Positions 8,527 to 17,186 of a stretch of 64,000 nt of DNA are shown here, piece after piece. The notes under the pieces are model-generated. The model had not been told where the DNA came from and ran no database searches. It saw only the letters and a program-made list of their open reading frames with translations. Location of the stretch: the NCBI RefSeq assembly GCF_004126535.1, contig NZ_PPCV01000010.1, positions 1 to 64,000 of the forward strand. The letters run 5' to 3'. Both the position numbers and the translations under genes were made by a program. Position 1 is the first letter of the stretch. Each line of letters opens with the position of its first letter. Source of the DNA: Propioniciclava flava (GTDB taxonomy: Bacteria > Actinomycetota > Actinomycetes > Propionibacteriales > Propionibacteriaceae).

Positions 8527-9414
8527 ATGTCCGATTCGCAGCAGATCCCCGACGGGAGCTCGACAGCTCTCCCCCGCGTCCTGCACACACCGCGTAGCCG
8601 CGCGTTGCTCTCGGAATCGTGGGCCCAAGCAGCGGAGGCAAAGCGGAGGGAGCGGGCAGGCGACAACCTGCAGCTGACGCACGAAGCCTATGCAGCGGGC
8701 GAACCATGTCGCGCGTGTGGGCGCGCCCTTCTCGGTGAGCCAGCCCTGGGAACTGATGAAGAGAGCCTTGCGCTGATCGATGCCGACAACGCCGAGTTCC
8801 GAGCCGAGCACACGGCATGCAACATGGGGGTTTGGCGTCTCGAGAACAACAGGGTGGAGCACTGCCATCTGTGCTGCCCGTTCCCGCCACTTTCGCCGAC
8901 TCAGCGCGATGAGCTCCGACAGCTCCTATACCCACCCTCGTTGCACATCGACCGCAGCGCCACTTGGCGAGTGGAACTGACCTGCCAGCACGTCGAGACC
9001 TTGGTCGGGCATTCCCCTCGCTACGTGGAGCCAACCGTCCAATGCACCGAATGCGCTGTCATCCGCGGCGTGGTCAAAGCCGTGCGAATCGATGACCAGG
9101 CGAAGGATGGTGACGACTGCAGCGACATCGAGGGCCTCCAGTCGGACTATCAACGACTCACAGATGAGCAATGGAGCTGGATCAAGCACATCGTTCACAC
9201 AGAAGATGGCCCTCGCCGCGGGCGGCCGCGCACTGACATACGCACGATCGTCGACGCCGCTCTCTACAAGACCCGCACCGGCATCCCGTGGCGCGAGCTC
9301 CCAGCAGAGTTCGGGTCATGGCAGACCGCCGTGCGCCGGCACAACCAATTGATCGCGAGCTCCCAGTGGGACGAGATCACTCGCACTCTGGCCAAACGAG
9401 ACCTGCCCCAGTGA
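8527..9414 (+). CDS. Zinc-finger-like protein fused to orphan IS5-type transposase N-terminal domain (DUF4096)
   Basis: 295 residues from ATG 8527, with GGAGAG nearby as ribosome binding site; the longer open frame upstream overlaps the XRE gene and is not used. The N-terminal half has several Cys/His pairs that could bind zinc: CRACG with EHTACN, HCHLCCP, and CQH with CTEC. The C-terminal 80 residues (LTDEQWSWIKHIV...RGRPRTDIRTIVDAALYKTRTGIPWRELPAEFGSWQTAVRRHNQL) match the helix-turn-helix DUF4096 domain that opens IS5-family transposases. The DDE catalytic domain is absent. It is probably a DNA-binding protein derived from a transposase, not an active transposase. Function unknown. Confidence 0.72.
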   Translation: MSDSQQIPDGSSTALPRVLHTPRSRALLSESWAQAAEAKRRERAGDNLQLTHEAYAAGEPCRACGRALLGEPALGTDEESLALIDADNAEFRAEHTACNMGVWRLENNRVEHCHLCCPFPPLSPTQRDELRQLLYPPSLHIDRSATWRVELTCQHVETLVGHSPRYVEPTVQCTECAVIRGVVKAVRIDDQAKDGDDCSDIEGLQSDYQRLTDEQWSWIKHIVHTEDGPRRGRPRTDIRTIVDAALYKTRTGIPWRELPAEFGSWQTAVRRHNQLIASSQWDEITRTLAKRDLPQ

Positions 9415-9713
9415 ACCGCGGCGTCGTTGAGGCGACCGCCTTTCGAGTCAGACTGCTTATTGAGTCAGCGCACCTGCCGAGAGATCGCGCGTCGAACGGC
9501 TTGAACCCAACCCGGAGCTGGCCAGCCGAGACTGCGTCCCAGAGACGCTCCCGCACCGCAGAAAGCAGAATCGGCCTCTGCAGGAGCTCCGCAGAGGCCG
9601 ATCAAAGTCCCAGGTCAGCGGGGCAAACGCTTAGCAACTGATGTTAAATCGGAACCCGTCCGCCGAGCCAGATCGGAAGCTGCGAGGGTAAAACCCCTGG
9701 TCAGAAGGCTTTT
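9415..9713. other. Intergenic region at right edge of the island, no gene seen
   Basis: About 300 bases between the zinc-finger gene and the 3' end of ychF. It contains one strong hairpin (listed separately) and a T-run TTTTTT at about 9709-9714 next to the ychF stop. Open frames here show no recognisable protein. This is the likely junction between acquired DNA and core genome. Confidence 0.45.
9570..9602. terminator. Hairpin, possible bidirectional terminator
   Basis: 12-bp perfect stem ATCGGCCTCTGC / GCAGAGGCCGAT with a 9-base loop, between convergent genes. On the minus strand it is followed by a T-rich stretch (TTCTGCTTTCT), so it could end ychF transcription. The U-tract is weak. Confidence 0.55.
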
Positions 9714-10787
9714 TTAGACATTGAATCTGAATTCAACCACGTCGCCGTCGGCCATCACGTAGTCCTTGCCCTCTAGGCGCATCTTGCCTGCGGCCTTCAC
9801 GGCGGCTTCGGAGCCGTGCTCGATCAGGTCGTCGAAGGAGACGATCTGGGCCTTGATGAAACCCTTTTGGAAGTCGGTGTGGATCACCCCGGCGGCTTCG
9901 GGGGCGGTGGCGCCCTGGGGGATCGTCCAGGCGCGGGCCTCTTTGGGGCCGCCGGTGAGGTAGCTCTGCAGGCCGAGGGTGTCGTATCCGGCGCGGGCGA
10001 GCTTGTCCAGGCCCGGTTCGGTGACGCCCATCTCGGCAAGGAACTCTCGGGCTTCGTCCTCATCCATTTCGACAAGTTCGGATTCGAACTTGGCGTCGAG
10101 GAACACGGCGTCCGCGGGGGCGACGAGGGCCCGCATCCGCTCTTGGAGTTCGGTGTTGGCGAGTTCGTCCTGGTCGCAGTTGAACACGTAGATGAAGGGC
10201 TTGGCCGTCAGCAGGAACAGGTCACGCAGGTCGGTGGTGTCCATGCCGGACGCGAAGATCGTGGTGCCGGAGTTGAGCACCTCCTGGGCGGCCTGCATGG
10301 CCTCCAGCTTGGGGCGCGTCTCCTTCTTGATCCGCGCCTCCTTCTCCACCCGGGGCAGCGCCTTCTCCAGCGTTTGCAGGTCGGCGAGGATCAGTTCGGT
10401 GGTGACGGTCTCGATGTCGTTGCTGGGGTTCACCGACCCGTCGACGTGGGTGACGTCGGCGTCCTCGAACACGCGGGTGACCTGGCAGATCGCGTCCGCT
10501 TCACGGATGTTGGCCAGGAACGCGTTGCCCATCCCCTCGCCCTGGGAGGCGCCCTTCACGATGCCCGCAATGTCGACGAAGCTGACCGTGGCCGGAATGA
10601 TCTTCTCCGACCCGTACACCTCGGCGAGCTTGGCCAGCCGCGGATCCGGCACCCCCACCACCCCAACGTTCGGCTCGATCGTCGCGAACGGGTAGTTCGC
10701 CGCGAGGACGTTGTTGCGCGTCAGCGCATTGAACAAGGTGGACTTGCCCGCGTTGGGGAGCCCGACGATTCCGATGGTGAGAGCCAC
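9714..10787 (-). CDS. ychF: Redox-regulated P-loop ATPase YchF (Obg family)
   Basis: 357 residues from GTG 10787, the standard YchF length, beginning [16 protein letters not shown] (P-loop). The switch region [20 protein letters not shown], the coiled-coil insert (about 130-190), the NCDQDE nucleotide-specificity region and the C-terminal TGS domain (about 275-357, ending VEFRFNV) are all present. YchF hydrolyses ATP more readily than GTP and binds ribosomes. A TAAGAT box ends 8 bases before the GTG, so translation may be leaderless. A longer in-frame start exists but adds residues not found in the family. Confidence 0.95.
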   Translation of the reverse strand: MALTIGIVGLPNAGKSTLFNALTRNNVLAANYPFATIEPNVGVVGVPDPRLAKLAEVYGSEKIIPATVSFVDIAGIVKGASQGEGMGNAFLANIREADAICQVTRVFEDADVTHVDGSVNPSNDIETVTTELILADLQTLEKALPRVEKEARIKKETRPKLEAMQAAQEVLNSGTTIFASGMDTTDLRDLFLLTAKPFIYVFNCDQDELANTELQERMRALVAPADAVFLDAKFESELVEMDEDEAREFLAEMGVTEPGLDKLARAGYDTLGLQSYLTGGPKEARAWTIPQGATAPEAAGVIHTDFQKGFIKAQIVSFDDLIEHGSEAAVKAAGKMRLEGKDYVMADGDVVEFRFNV

Positions 10788-10795
10788 AATCCACC

Positions 10796-10801
10796 ATCTT
10801 A
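10796..10801 (-). promoter_or_regulatory. Candidate -10 box of leaderless ychF
   Basis: TAAGAT (minus strand), 8 bases before the GTG start, with no convincing Shine-Dalgarno sequence. Confidence 0.45.
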
Positions 10802-10874
10802 TGGGAACCATGAGCCCGGACGCCGACGCCTGGCCCGTCTTGACCGGGCTCCCGCCGCTCCGCAGACTCGGGGC

Positions 10875-11354
10875 ATGAGCGAGCACGAGTACCGGGTGGG
10901 GCTCACCTGGACGGGGAACCGCGGAACGGGCACCAGCGGCTACCGCGACTACGACAGGGCCGTCACGCTGCACGGGGCAGGTAAACCCGACCTGCTCGCC
11001 TCAGCCGATCCCCACTTTCGCGGGGATGACACCCGCTGGAACCCCGAGGAACTCCTCGTTGCCGCGCTGGCCGAGTGTCATCTGCTCAGCTACCTGCATG
11101 CCGCCGTCACGCTCGGGGTCGTGGTCGTGGATTATCGCGACACCGCCACCGCTGCCCTCACCCAATCCGGCAACGGCGGACGCATCACCTCCGTGACGTT
11201 GCGCCCTCACGTCACCGTCGAGGACGCCGCAATGGTGGACGCCGCCAGATCGGCCCACGCGCTCGCCCACGAGTGGTGCTTCATCGCCAACTCGGTCGCG
11301 TTCGAGGTCCGCATCGAACCGGAGACACTCATGGCACGCCCCACGCCCGAGTGA
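10875..11354 (+). CDS. OsmC-family protein
   Basis: 159 residues. The start MSEHEYRVGLTWTG and the motif ELLVAALAECHLLSYLHAA contain the helix cysteine of OsmC/Ohr proteins, which reduce organic hydroperoxides with paired cysteines. A second cysteine occurs at HEWCFIANS, in the expected second-helix position. The ATG is 87 bases from the divergent ychF start. CAGACT 6 bases before the ATG is a near -10 match. Substrate unknown; it could also be a structural OsmC relative without peroxidase activity. Confidence 0.85.
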   Translation: MSEHEYRVGLTWTGNRGTGTSGYRDYDRAVTLHGAGKPDLLASADPHFRGDDTRWNPEELLVAALAECHLLSYLHAAVTLGVVVVDYRDTATAALTQSGNGGRITSVTLRPHVTVEDAAMVDAARSAHALAHEWCFIANSVAFEVRIEPETLMARPTPE

Positions 11355-11368
11355 CGCTCGGCTCGGCC

Positions 11369-12643
11369 TCAGGCTCCCGCGTAGTAGGCGCTCAGCGCGG
11401 CGGCCAGCCACCCCGGATCCTGGACTCCGGCCAGTTCGCGGGTCGAGTGCATGCTCAGCAGCGGAATCCCGACATCGCACATGACCAGCCCCAAGCGCTC
11501 GGCCGTCATGGGGCCGATCGTGGAGCCGCACGGGACGGCGTTGTTGCTGACGAAATCCTGCACCGGCACGTCGGCGGCGGCGCAGGCCCGGCGCCACAAG
11601 GCGTTGCCCGCGGCGTCCGTCGTGTAGCGCAGGTTCGCGTTGTGCTTGAGCAGGGGGCCCGCGTTCAGCAGCGGTCGGTGATCCGGGTCATGCAGGTGCG
11701 GATAGTTCGGGTGCACAGCATGCCCGGCGTCCGCGGAGATGCACGAACTGCGCGCCAGCATCCGCTGCCAGGCCTCCCCTTCGACGCCAAGGGCCCCAGC
11801 GATGCGGCGCAGCACCTGCTCCAGCAACGGCCCGGCCGCCCCCGAGCGTGACCCGGAGCCGACCTCCTCGTGATCGAACGCCGCCACGACGGTGATGTCG
11901 TCGCCCTCCTCGGCGGCCAGCAGCGCGGCCACGCCTGCGTGCACCGACGAGAGGTTGTCCAGCCGCGAGGACGCGAAGAACTCCCCCGTCGGGCCGAACA
12001 CGGTCGGCGGCTGCGTGACATGGCAGTACAGGTCGTGCGCGACCACGTCGGCGGCGTCCAGACCTGTCTGCGCAGCGATGAGTTCCAGCAGATCCAGGTC
12101 GGGGCGCCCCACCGCGTACACCGGCTTGAGGTGCTGCTGGCGATCCAGATGCAGCGATTCGTTCACCGAACGATCCAGGTGCGGCGCCACCTGCGGCACG
12201 CGCAGCCATGCGGGCGTCGAGACGAGCACCTGACGCCCCTCCCGGGTGATCACCCGCCCGGCGACACCGAGTTCGCGGTCCAGCCACTGATTGAGCAGCG
12301 GCCCGCCATAGATTTCCACGGCGGCCTGCTGCCAGCCCGAACCGGACGCGCTGGGTTGCGGTTTGAGCTTCAACGCGGGCGAGTCGGTGTGCGCGCCGAC
12401 GATCCGGAACCCGCTTCGCGCAGGATCGACGTGGGCGGGGCAGCGCCAAGCCACGATCGCGCCGTCGCGGATGAGATAGCCGCTGCCCGGGGTCGCCGCG
12501 AAGGCGTCCGCTTCCTGTTGCTCAGCAAAACCCGCCGCAGCGAGGCGGCGACCCGCCTCAGCGGCGGCGTGGAAGGAACTGGGCGAGGCGGTGATGAAGG
12601 CTGCCAAGTCGTCGATGTGTGCACGGGCGTCCATGACTTCCAT
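11369..12643 (-). CDS. apeB: M18-family metallo-aminopeptidase
   Basis: About 421-424 residues. Metal-binding and catalytic motifs of the M18 family are visible: VGAHTDSPALKLKP (His/Asp), FDHEEVGSGSRSGAAGPLLEQVL (catalytic and metal Glu) and SADAGHAVHPNY (Asp). The C-terminal HSTRELAG supplies the last His ligand. These are dodecameric cytoplasmic enzymes that remove N-terminal acidic or neutral residues from peptides. Two in-frame ATG codons (12643 and 12634) are possible starts. Convergent with the OsmC gene, 14 bases apart. Confidence 0.93.
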   Translation of the reverse strand: MEVMDARAHIDDLAAFITASPSSFHAAAEAGRRLAAAGFAEQQEADAFAATPGSGYLIRDGAIVAWRCPAHVDPARSGFRIVGAHTDSPALKLKPQPSASGSGWQQAAVEIYGGPLLNQWLDRELGVAGRVITREGRQVLVSTPAWLRVPQVAPHLDRSVNESLHLDRQQHLKPVYAVGRPDLDLLELIAAQTGLDAADVVAHDLYCHVTQPPTVFGPTGEFFASSRLDNLSSVHAGVAALLAAEEGDDITVVAAFDHEEVGSGSRSGAAGPLLEQVLRRIAGALGVEGEAWQRMLARSSCISADAGHAVHPNYPHLHDPDHRPLLNAGPLLKHNANLRYTTDAAGNALWRRACAAADVPVQDFVSNNAVPCGSTIGPMTAERLGLVMCDVGIPLLSMHSTRELAGVQDPGWLAAALSAYYAGA

Positions 12644-12745
12644 CCTGCCCCACCAGGGGACCTATGACCGGGGCGTGGGAACAACCCGGGGGCATTCCCG
12701 CGGGGGACGCCCCAATTGTCGGAGCCTCCTGGCACGATCACCGAC

Positions 12746-14419
12746 ATGGACAACGTCGGCATTCTCCTGGTGGCCCTCCTGATCGGCGTCGCCCTCGGTG
12801 CGGGGGGCGCGTGGCTGGTGCTGCGCCGCGCCCCGGGCTCCCCCACCGAGGTCGCCAGTGAGCGGATGCGGGCGGCCGAGCAGACGGCCCGCGCCGATGC
12901 CGAACGCGCCCGCGCCGACATCGCCGCCGCCGAGGTACGCGTCAGTCAGGCCGTGGCACAGATGCAGGAGGCACGAACCGAAACGGAGCGCGCCCATCGC
13001 GCCGTGGCCGAAGCGCGGGCTGAGGCGTCCCGAGCCCAAGCGGCGGCAGCGGCGCAACAGGCCGATGCAGCGGCGTGGGAGGCCAAGGTGGTCGCCGCGA
13101 ATGCGGCTCGAGACGTCGCCACGGCCCGTGCCACCGAGATCGCTGCCGACCGGGACGCCCTGGTCAAAGAGTTCACCGTGCTATCAGGTCGGGCCCTCGA
13201 AGATCAGGGCCGCAAGGCTGATGCGAGCGCTGAGCAGCGCCTCAAGGCCACCGAGCAACTCATGACCCCCATCAAGGAGAGCCTGGCTGCGTTCAACACG
13301 CGCCTCTCCGAGGTGGAGAAGGCCCGCGTCCAGATGTCGACGGAGTTGGCCGGCCAGGTCCGTGCCGTGCAGTTCACCGGCGAGCAGTTGCGTCGCGAAA
13401 CCAACGCGCTCGCGACGGCGCTGCGTAAGCCGCAGGTGCGGGGTGCCTGGGGCGAACTCCAACTCAAGCGGGTCGCAGAGATGGCGGGCATGCTCGAATA
13501 CTGCGACTTCGTCCAGCAGGAGACTTCCGCCACCAGCGAAGACCGCGTGATCCGACCAGACCTCAAGGTGACCCTCAGCGAGGGTAAGTTCATCTACGTG
13601 GACTCGAAGGTTCCGCTGTCCGCCTTCCTTGATGCGCAAGAGACCGACAACGACGCCGAACGAGACCGCCTGCTGGGGCTGTTCGCCAAGAACGTGCGCA
13701 CCCACGTCGACCAGTTGTCGTCCAAGAACTACTGGAAGGCCGATCCGGGCACGCCCGAGTTCGTCGTCTTGTTCATCCCCAACGAGGCGCTCGGCTTCGA
13801 GGCGTTGCGTCTCATCCCCGACCTGCACGAATACGCCAACGCGCGCGACATCATCGTGGCGACCCCGACGACGCTCATCGCGCTCCTGCGGGCCATCGCC
13901 TATGGCTGGAAGCAGGCCAAACTGGCGACGGCCGCCGCCGAGGTCTCCCAACTCGGCCGGGAACTGTACGACCGCCTGGGCCGCATGGGGCACAACGTCG
14001 ACCGGCTCGGTCGAGCCCTTGGCAGCGCGGTCAAGGCGTACAACGCGTCGGTGGGGTCGCTCGAGACCCGCGTCATGGTGACGGCGCGCCGGTTCCGGGA
14101 TCTCAACGTCACCTCCGCCGACCTGGCGACCTTAACCACCGTCGAGGAACCGCTGCGGCAGATCGCGGCCCCCGAACTCGTCGAGGACGCCACCGCGGTG
14201 CCCTCCGCGGTCGGGCGCACACGCCGGGGTGAACTCACCCCGGGAGGCCTCCCGGCCGAAGCCGAGACCCTCGGCGGGGGCCCCGCCCCGCAGGCCGGGC
14301 ACCCCGATGACGCTTTCCCCGAGGCCACCGACCTCCACCGGGGCGAGCCCCCTCTCCTGGATCTCATCGGCGACGCCGACGGCGAGGCCGAACGTGAGCG
14401 CGGCACAATGGCCGGGTGA
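12746..14419 (+). CDS. rmuC: DNA recombination protein RmuC
   Basis: 557 residues. One N-terminal membrane segment (VGILLVALLIGVALGAGGAWLVL) is followed by a long Ala/Glu/Arg coiled coil (about 30-215). The conserved RmuC nuclease-like core comes next, with RGAWGELQLKRVAEMAGMLEYCDF, PDLKVTLSEGKFIYVDSKVPLSAF and PEFVVLFIPNEALGFEAL. RmuC limits rearrangements at inverted repeats. I chose ATG 12746 over an upstream TTG because the membrane helix follows directly. The C-terminal tail is longer and low-complexity. Its stop overlaps the ilvA start by four bases. Confidence 0.92.
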   Translation: MDNVGILLVALLIGVALGAGGAWLVLRRAPGSPTEVASERMRAAEQTARADAERARADIAAAEVRVSQAVAQMQEARTETERAHRAVAEARAEASRAQAAAAAQQADAAAWEAKVVAANAARDVATARATEIAADRDALVKEFTVLSGRALEDQGRKADASAEQRLKATEQLMTPIKESLAAFNTRLSEVEKARVQMSTELAGQVRAVQFTGEQLRRETNALATALRKPQVRGAWGELQLKRVAEMAGMLEYCDFVQQETSATSEDRVIRPDLKVTLSEGKFIYVDSKVPLSAFLDAQETDNDAERDRLLGLFAKNVRTHVDQLSSKNYWKADPGTPEFVVLFIPNEALGFEALRLIPDLHEYANARDIIVATPTTLIALLRAIAYGWKQAKLATAAAEVSQLGRELYDRLGRMGHNVDRLGRALGSAVKAYNASVGSLETRVMVTARRFRDLNVTSADLATLTTVEEPLRQIAAPELVEDATAVPSAVGRTRRGELTPGGLPAEAETLGGGPAPQAGHPDDAFPEATDLHRGEPPLLDLIGDADGEAERERGTMAG

Positions 14420-15693
14420 GCCACCTTCCGGTCGGTAGCCGCCGCGAGCCGCTGCCCGTCACCGCTGCCGACGTCGACACCGCGAGCCGCCGCCTCGCCG
14501 GGGTCATCTCCGAGACCCCACTTCAGTACAACGAACGCCTCTCCGAGGCGACCGGTGCGCAGGTCTGGTTGAAGCGCGAGGACCTCCAGCCGGTGCGGTC
14601 CTACAAGATCCGGGGCGCCTACAACCTCATCGCCCAACTCACCGACGACGAACGTGCGGCAGGCGTCATCGCCGCATCCGCGGGCAACCACGGTCAAGGG
14701 GTAGCGATGGCCTGCGCCGCCCTCGGTATCCGCGGCCGAATCTTCGTCCCCTCCACGACACCGCGCCAAAAGCGCGATCGGATGCGCCACTTCGGCAAGG
14801 AGTTCATCGAGCTTGTCGTGGTGGGAGACGCCTACGACGAGGCGTCCGCCGCAGCCAAGCAGGCGGCCGCCGAATCCGGCGCCGTCATCGTCCCCGCCTT
14901 CGACGACGCGCGCACCATCGCTGGGCAAGGCACCGTCGCCAAGGAGACCGTCGAACAACTTGGCCGTGAACCTGACCGGATCATCCTGCCCGTGGGTGGC
15001 GGCGGTCTCCTTGCGGGGAGCCTCGTCTGGCTGGATGCACGCTCCCCCAAGACATCCGTCACCGCCGCGGAACCCACCGGTGCGGCCTGCCTGGCGGCGG
15101 CGCTGGACGCCGGGCACCCCACCACCCTGGGCACCATCGACACGTTCGTGGACGGAGCGGCTGTCCGGCGCGCCGGGGATCTCACCTTCGCCATCGCTGC
15201 TCAGCACAACCCGCGCCTGCTGTCGGTCCCCGAGGGCGCCATCTGCACCGAGATGCTCGCGCTGTATCAGTCCGACGGGATCATCGCCGAACCTGCCGGG
15301 GCGCTGGCCTGCGCGTCGCTGCGGCTGGATCCGCCCCGCCCCGGCGAGGTCGTCGTCGCCGTGGTTTCTGGTGGCAACAATGACGTGTCCCGGTATGCGG
15401 AGATCGTCGAACGATCTCTGGTGTACGAGGGTCGCAAGCACTACTTCCTCGTCAGCTTCCCGCAGGAGCCAGGAGCGCTGCGCCGGTTCCTCGACGAGGT
15501 CCTTGGCCGCGATGACGACATCACCCACTTCGAATACGTCAAGCGCAGCAACCGCGAAATCGGCCCTGCACTCGTCGGCATCGAACTCGGGGATCCGACC
15601 AGCCTGCCGGGCCTCCTGGAGCGCATCGACCGCAGCCCGATCAAAGCTGAACGCGTAGACCCGTCCAGCCCGTTCTATCGATTCATGCTCTGA
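14416..15693 (+). CDS. ilvA: Threonine dehydratase (biosynthetic type)
   Basis: 425 residues, GTG start overlapping rmuC. The PLP lysine lies in RSYKIRGAYNLI, the substrate loop is SAGNHGQGVA, and the PLP-phosphate loop is VGGGGLLAGSL. The C-terminal third has an ACT-like regulatory domain beginning KHYFLVSFPQEPGALRRFLDEVL, the hallmark of the Bacillus/Corynebacterium-type IlvA. Converts threonine to 2-oxobutanoate, the first step to isoleucine, and is normally inhibited by isoleucine. Confidence 0.95.
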   Translation: MSHLPVGSRREPLPVTAADVDTASRRLAGVISETPLQYNERLSEATGAQVWLKREDLQPVRSYKIRGAYNLIAQLTDDERAAGVIAASAGNHGQGVAMACAALGIRGRIFVPSTTPRQKRDRMRHFGKEFIELVVVGDAYDEASAAAKQAAAESGAVIVPAFDDARTIAGQGTVAKETVEQLGREPDRIILPVGGGGLLAGSLVWLDARSPKTSVTAAEPTGAACLAAALDAGHPTTLGTIDTFVDGAAVRRAGDLTFAIAAQHNPRLLSVPEGAICTEMLALYQSDGIIAEPAGALACASLRLDPPRPGEVVVAVVSGGNNDVSRYAEIVERSLVYEGRKHYFLVSFPQEPGALRRFLDEVLGRDDDITHFEYVKRSNREIGPALVGIELGDPTSLPGLLERIDRSPIKAERVDPSSPFYRFML

Positions 15694-16352
15694 TGCAGGT
15701 CTACGCCCGCCCGTCGTGGCGCCTCACGCGCCAAATCCTCGCCGACCTGTTCGTGGTCGCCTGGGGGATCACGTGGTGGTGGGTGGGGCGCTTCACCGAC
15801 GGGGTGATCCGTGCAGTAGCCGAGCCGTCACGGCAAGCCGGTCGACTCGCCGACGACCTTCGCACGCAGACGGCGGACGTCGCCAACCAGGCCGCAGGCA
15901 TTCCGTGGGTGGGGGGCGGCCTGCGCCAGCCCTTCGATGGGATGTCGGGGACGCTCCACGACCTGTCCGCATCCGCGGCGACGCAAGTGGCGGCCATCGA
16001 ACAGACCGCCACCGTGGCGGGGGCCTTGGCGTTCGTGATCCCTGTGGCCCTCATGATCGTGATCTGGTTGCCGCGTCGCATCGCGTTCGCCCGTCGCGCC
16101 GCCGAGGTCGCGGCGCTAGCGGGCACCGTGGATGGCACTGATCTGCTCGGCCTACGCGCCCTCGCGACCCAGCCTGTGGGGGCCTTGCGGAGCATCGGCC
16201 CGGATCCGGTTGGCGCGTGGCGAACCGGAGAACCCGCCGCCCTAGCCGCGCTAGCCGACCTCGAACTGGCCCGCGCGGGCGTCCGCTCCCGCTCCCTGCC
16301 CCCACGGCCCCGGGACGCCACCGGCGCCGGAGACAACCCGGCTGCTCGTTGA
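15693..16352 (+). CDS. Unknown two-helix membrane protein
   Basis: 219 residues, starting one base inside the ilvA stop (TGATG), so probably co-translated. Two hydrophobic segments are visible: ILADLFVVAWGITWWWVG (about 15-32) and VAGALAFVIPVALMIVIWL (about 108-126). The loop between them is probably extracytoplasmic and helical, and the tail is Arg/Pro-rich and cytoplasmic. Not recognised beyond actinobacterial membrane protein. Confidence 0.75.
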   Translation: MQVYARPSWRLTRQILADLFVVAWGITWWWVGRFTDGVIRAVAEPSRQAGRLADDLRTQTADVANQAAGIPWVGGGLRQPFDGMSGTLHDLSASAATQVAAIEQTATVAGALAFVIPVALMIVIWLPRRIAFARRAAEVAALAGTVDGTDLLGLRALATQPVGALRSIGPDPVGAWRTGEPAALAALADLELARAGVRSRSLPPRPRDATGAGDNPAAR

Positions 16353-16419
16353 GGTAGCGCCCGCATCTCGTCGGGGCGGACTGCACCGACGACGACTTTT
16401 CGCGGAGACTCCCCGGCCA

Positions 16420-17064
16420 TCACACCCGGGCGAGAGCCTCCGCAATCGTCAGATCGCCCGCGTTGAACGGGATCGTCTTCCCGATGGTGCTCGGGTCGGC
16501 CAGCACAGCGGCCACCACGGCCGCGACGTCCGCTCGGCTCACGGACCCGGCGGCGGGGGCGTCGGGATCGATGCGTCCGGTGGCGGGTTCCAGCGTCAGG
16601 GCGCTCGGCGCGACGATCGTCCAGGCCAGATCGCTGGCGCGCAGGTAGGCGTCGGCTGCCGCCTTGGCCTCCGCGTAGGGGAAGAAGGGGCTTTCCGCGG
16701 GCACGTCATGATTCAGGCTCGCACCGAAGTACGACACCATGACGTAGCGGCGCACCCCGGCCGCGATGGCCGCATCGATCGACCGAATCGCCGCGTCCTT
16801 ATCCACGGCATACGTCCGCATCGGATCCCCACCTCCGGCACCAGCCGACCACACCACCGCGTCATGCTGAGAGACCAAGGACGTCAGATCCTCGGTGCCG
16901 CATTGTTCGACATCGCATACCAGGGGCGTGGCCCCCGCAGCGCGCACCGCGTCCGCTTGTTCGCTAAAGCGAATCACCGACTCAACATGGTCTCCACGCT
17001 CGGCGAGGAGCGGGGTCAACAACAGCGCCACTTTGCCGTGGCCACCGATGAGAAGGACGTCCAT
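16420..17064 (-). CDS. NAD(P)-binding atypical short-chain dehydrogenase (NmrA/HIM1-like)
   Basis: 214 residues. N-terminal MDVLLIGGHGKVALLL is a Rossmann G-x-x-G-x-x-x motif, and VVWSAGAGG (about 70) and YVMVSYFGAS (about 107) match YwnB/NmrA-like proteins. The canonical YxxxK is replaced by FFPYAEAKAAAD, which still provides Tyr and Lys. Likely a small NAD(P)H-sensing or reductase protein; substrate unknown. Leaderless promoter geometry upstream. Confidence 0.85.
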   Translation of the reverse strand: MDVLLIGGHGKVALLLTPLLAERGDHVESVIRFSEQADAVRAAGATPLVCDVEQCGTEDLTSLVSQHDAVVWSAGAGGGDPMRTYAVDKDAAIRSIDAAIAAGVRRYVMVSYFGASLNHDVPAESPFFPYAEAKAAADAYLRASDLAWTIVAPSALTLEPATGRIDPDAPAAGSVSRADVAAVVAAVLADPSTIGKTIPFNAGDLTIAEALARV

Positions 17065-17070
17065 CCGTCG

Positions 17071-17076
17071 AATCTA
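17071..17076 (-). promoter_or_regulatory. Candidate -10 box of leaderless NmrA-like gene
   Basis: TAGATT on the minus strand, ending 6 bases before the ATG at 17064. No Shine-Dalgarno sequence lies between them. Confidence 0.5.
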
Positions 17077-17163
17077 GCGCCGCACACTGCCTATGTCAGC
17101 GGCTGTCCGGATTCACCCGTGCGTGGACTTGCGAAGAACTCCGTCCCCGCCCCGCGCCGGCGA

Positions 17164-17183
17164 GCCGCACGCCACCGTGCGGC
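17164..17183. terminator. Hairpin after the metalloprotease gene
   Basis: 8-bp perfect stem GCCGCACG / CGTGCGGC with a CCAC loop, three bases past the stop of the minus-strand gene at 17187. No U-tract, so it may be an RNA-end stabiliser. Confidence 0.45.
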
Positions 17184-17186
17184 GCC

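Noticed and set aside
7092-8597. 501-codon plus-strand frame opposite hsdM
   Set aside because: Antisense shadow; it runs through the hsdM start, the SpoU remnant and the XRE gene without a recognisable domain.
9816-11354. 512-codon frame covering ychF antisense and the OsmC gene
   Set aside because: Only the part from ATG 10875 is the OsmC protein; the rest is the reverse of ychF.
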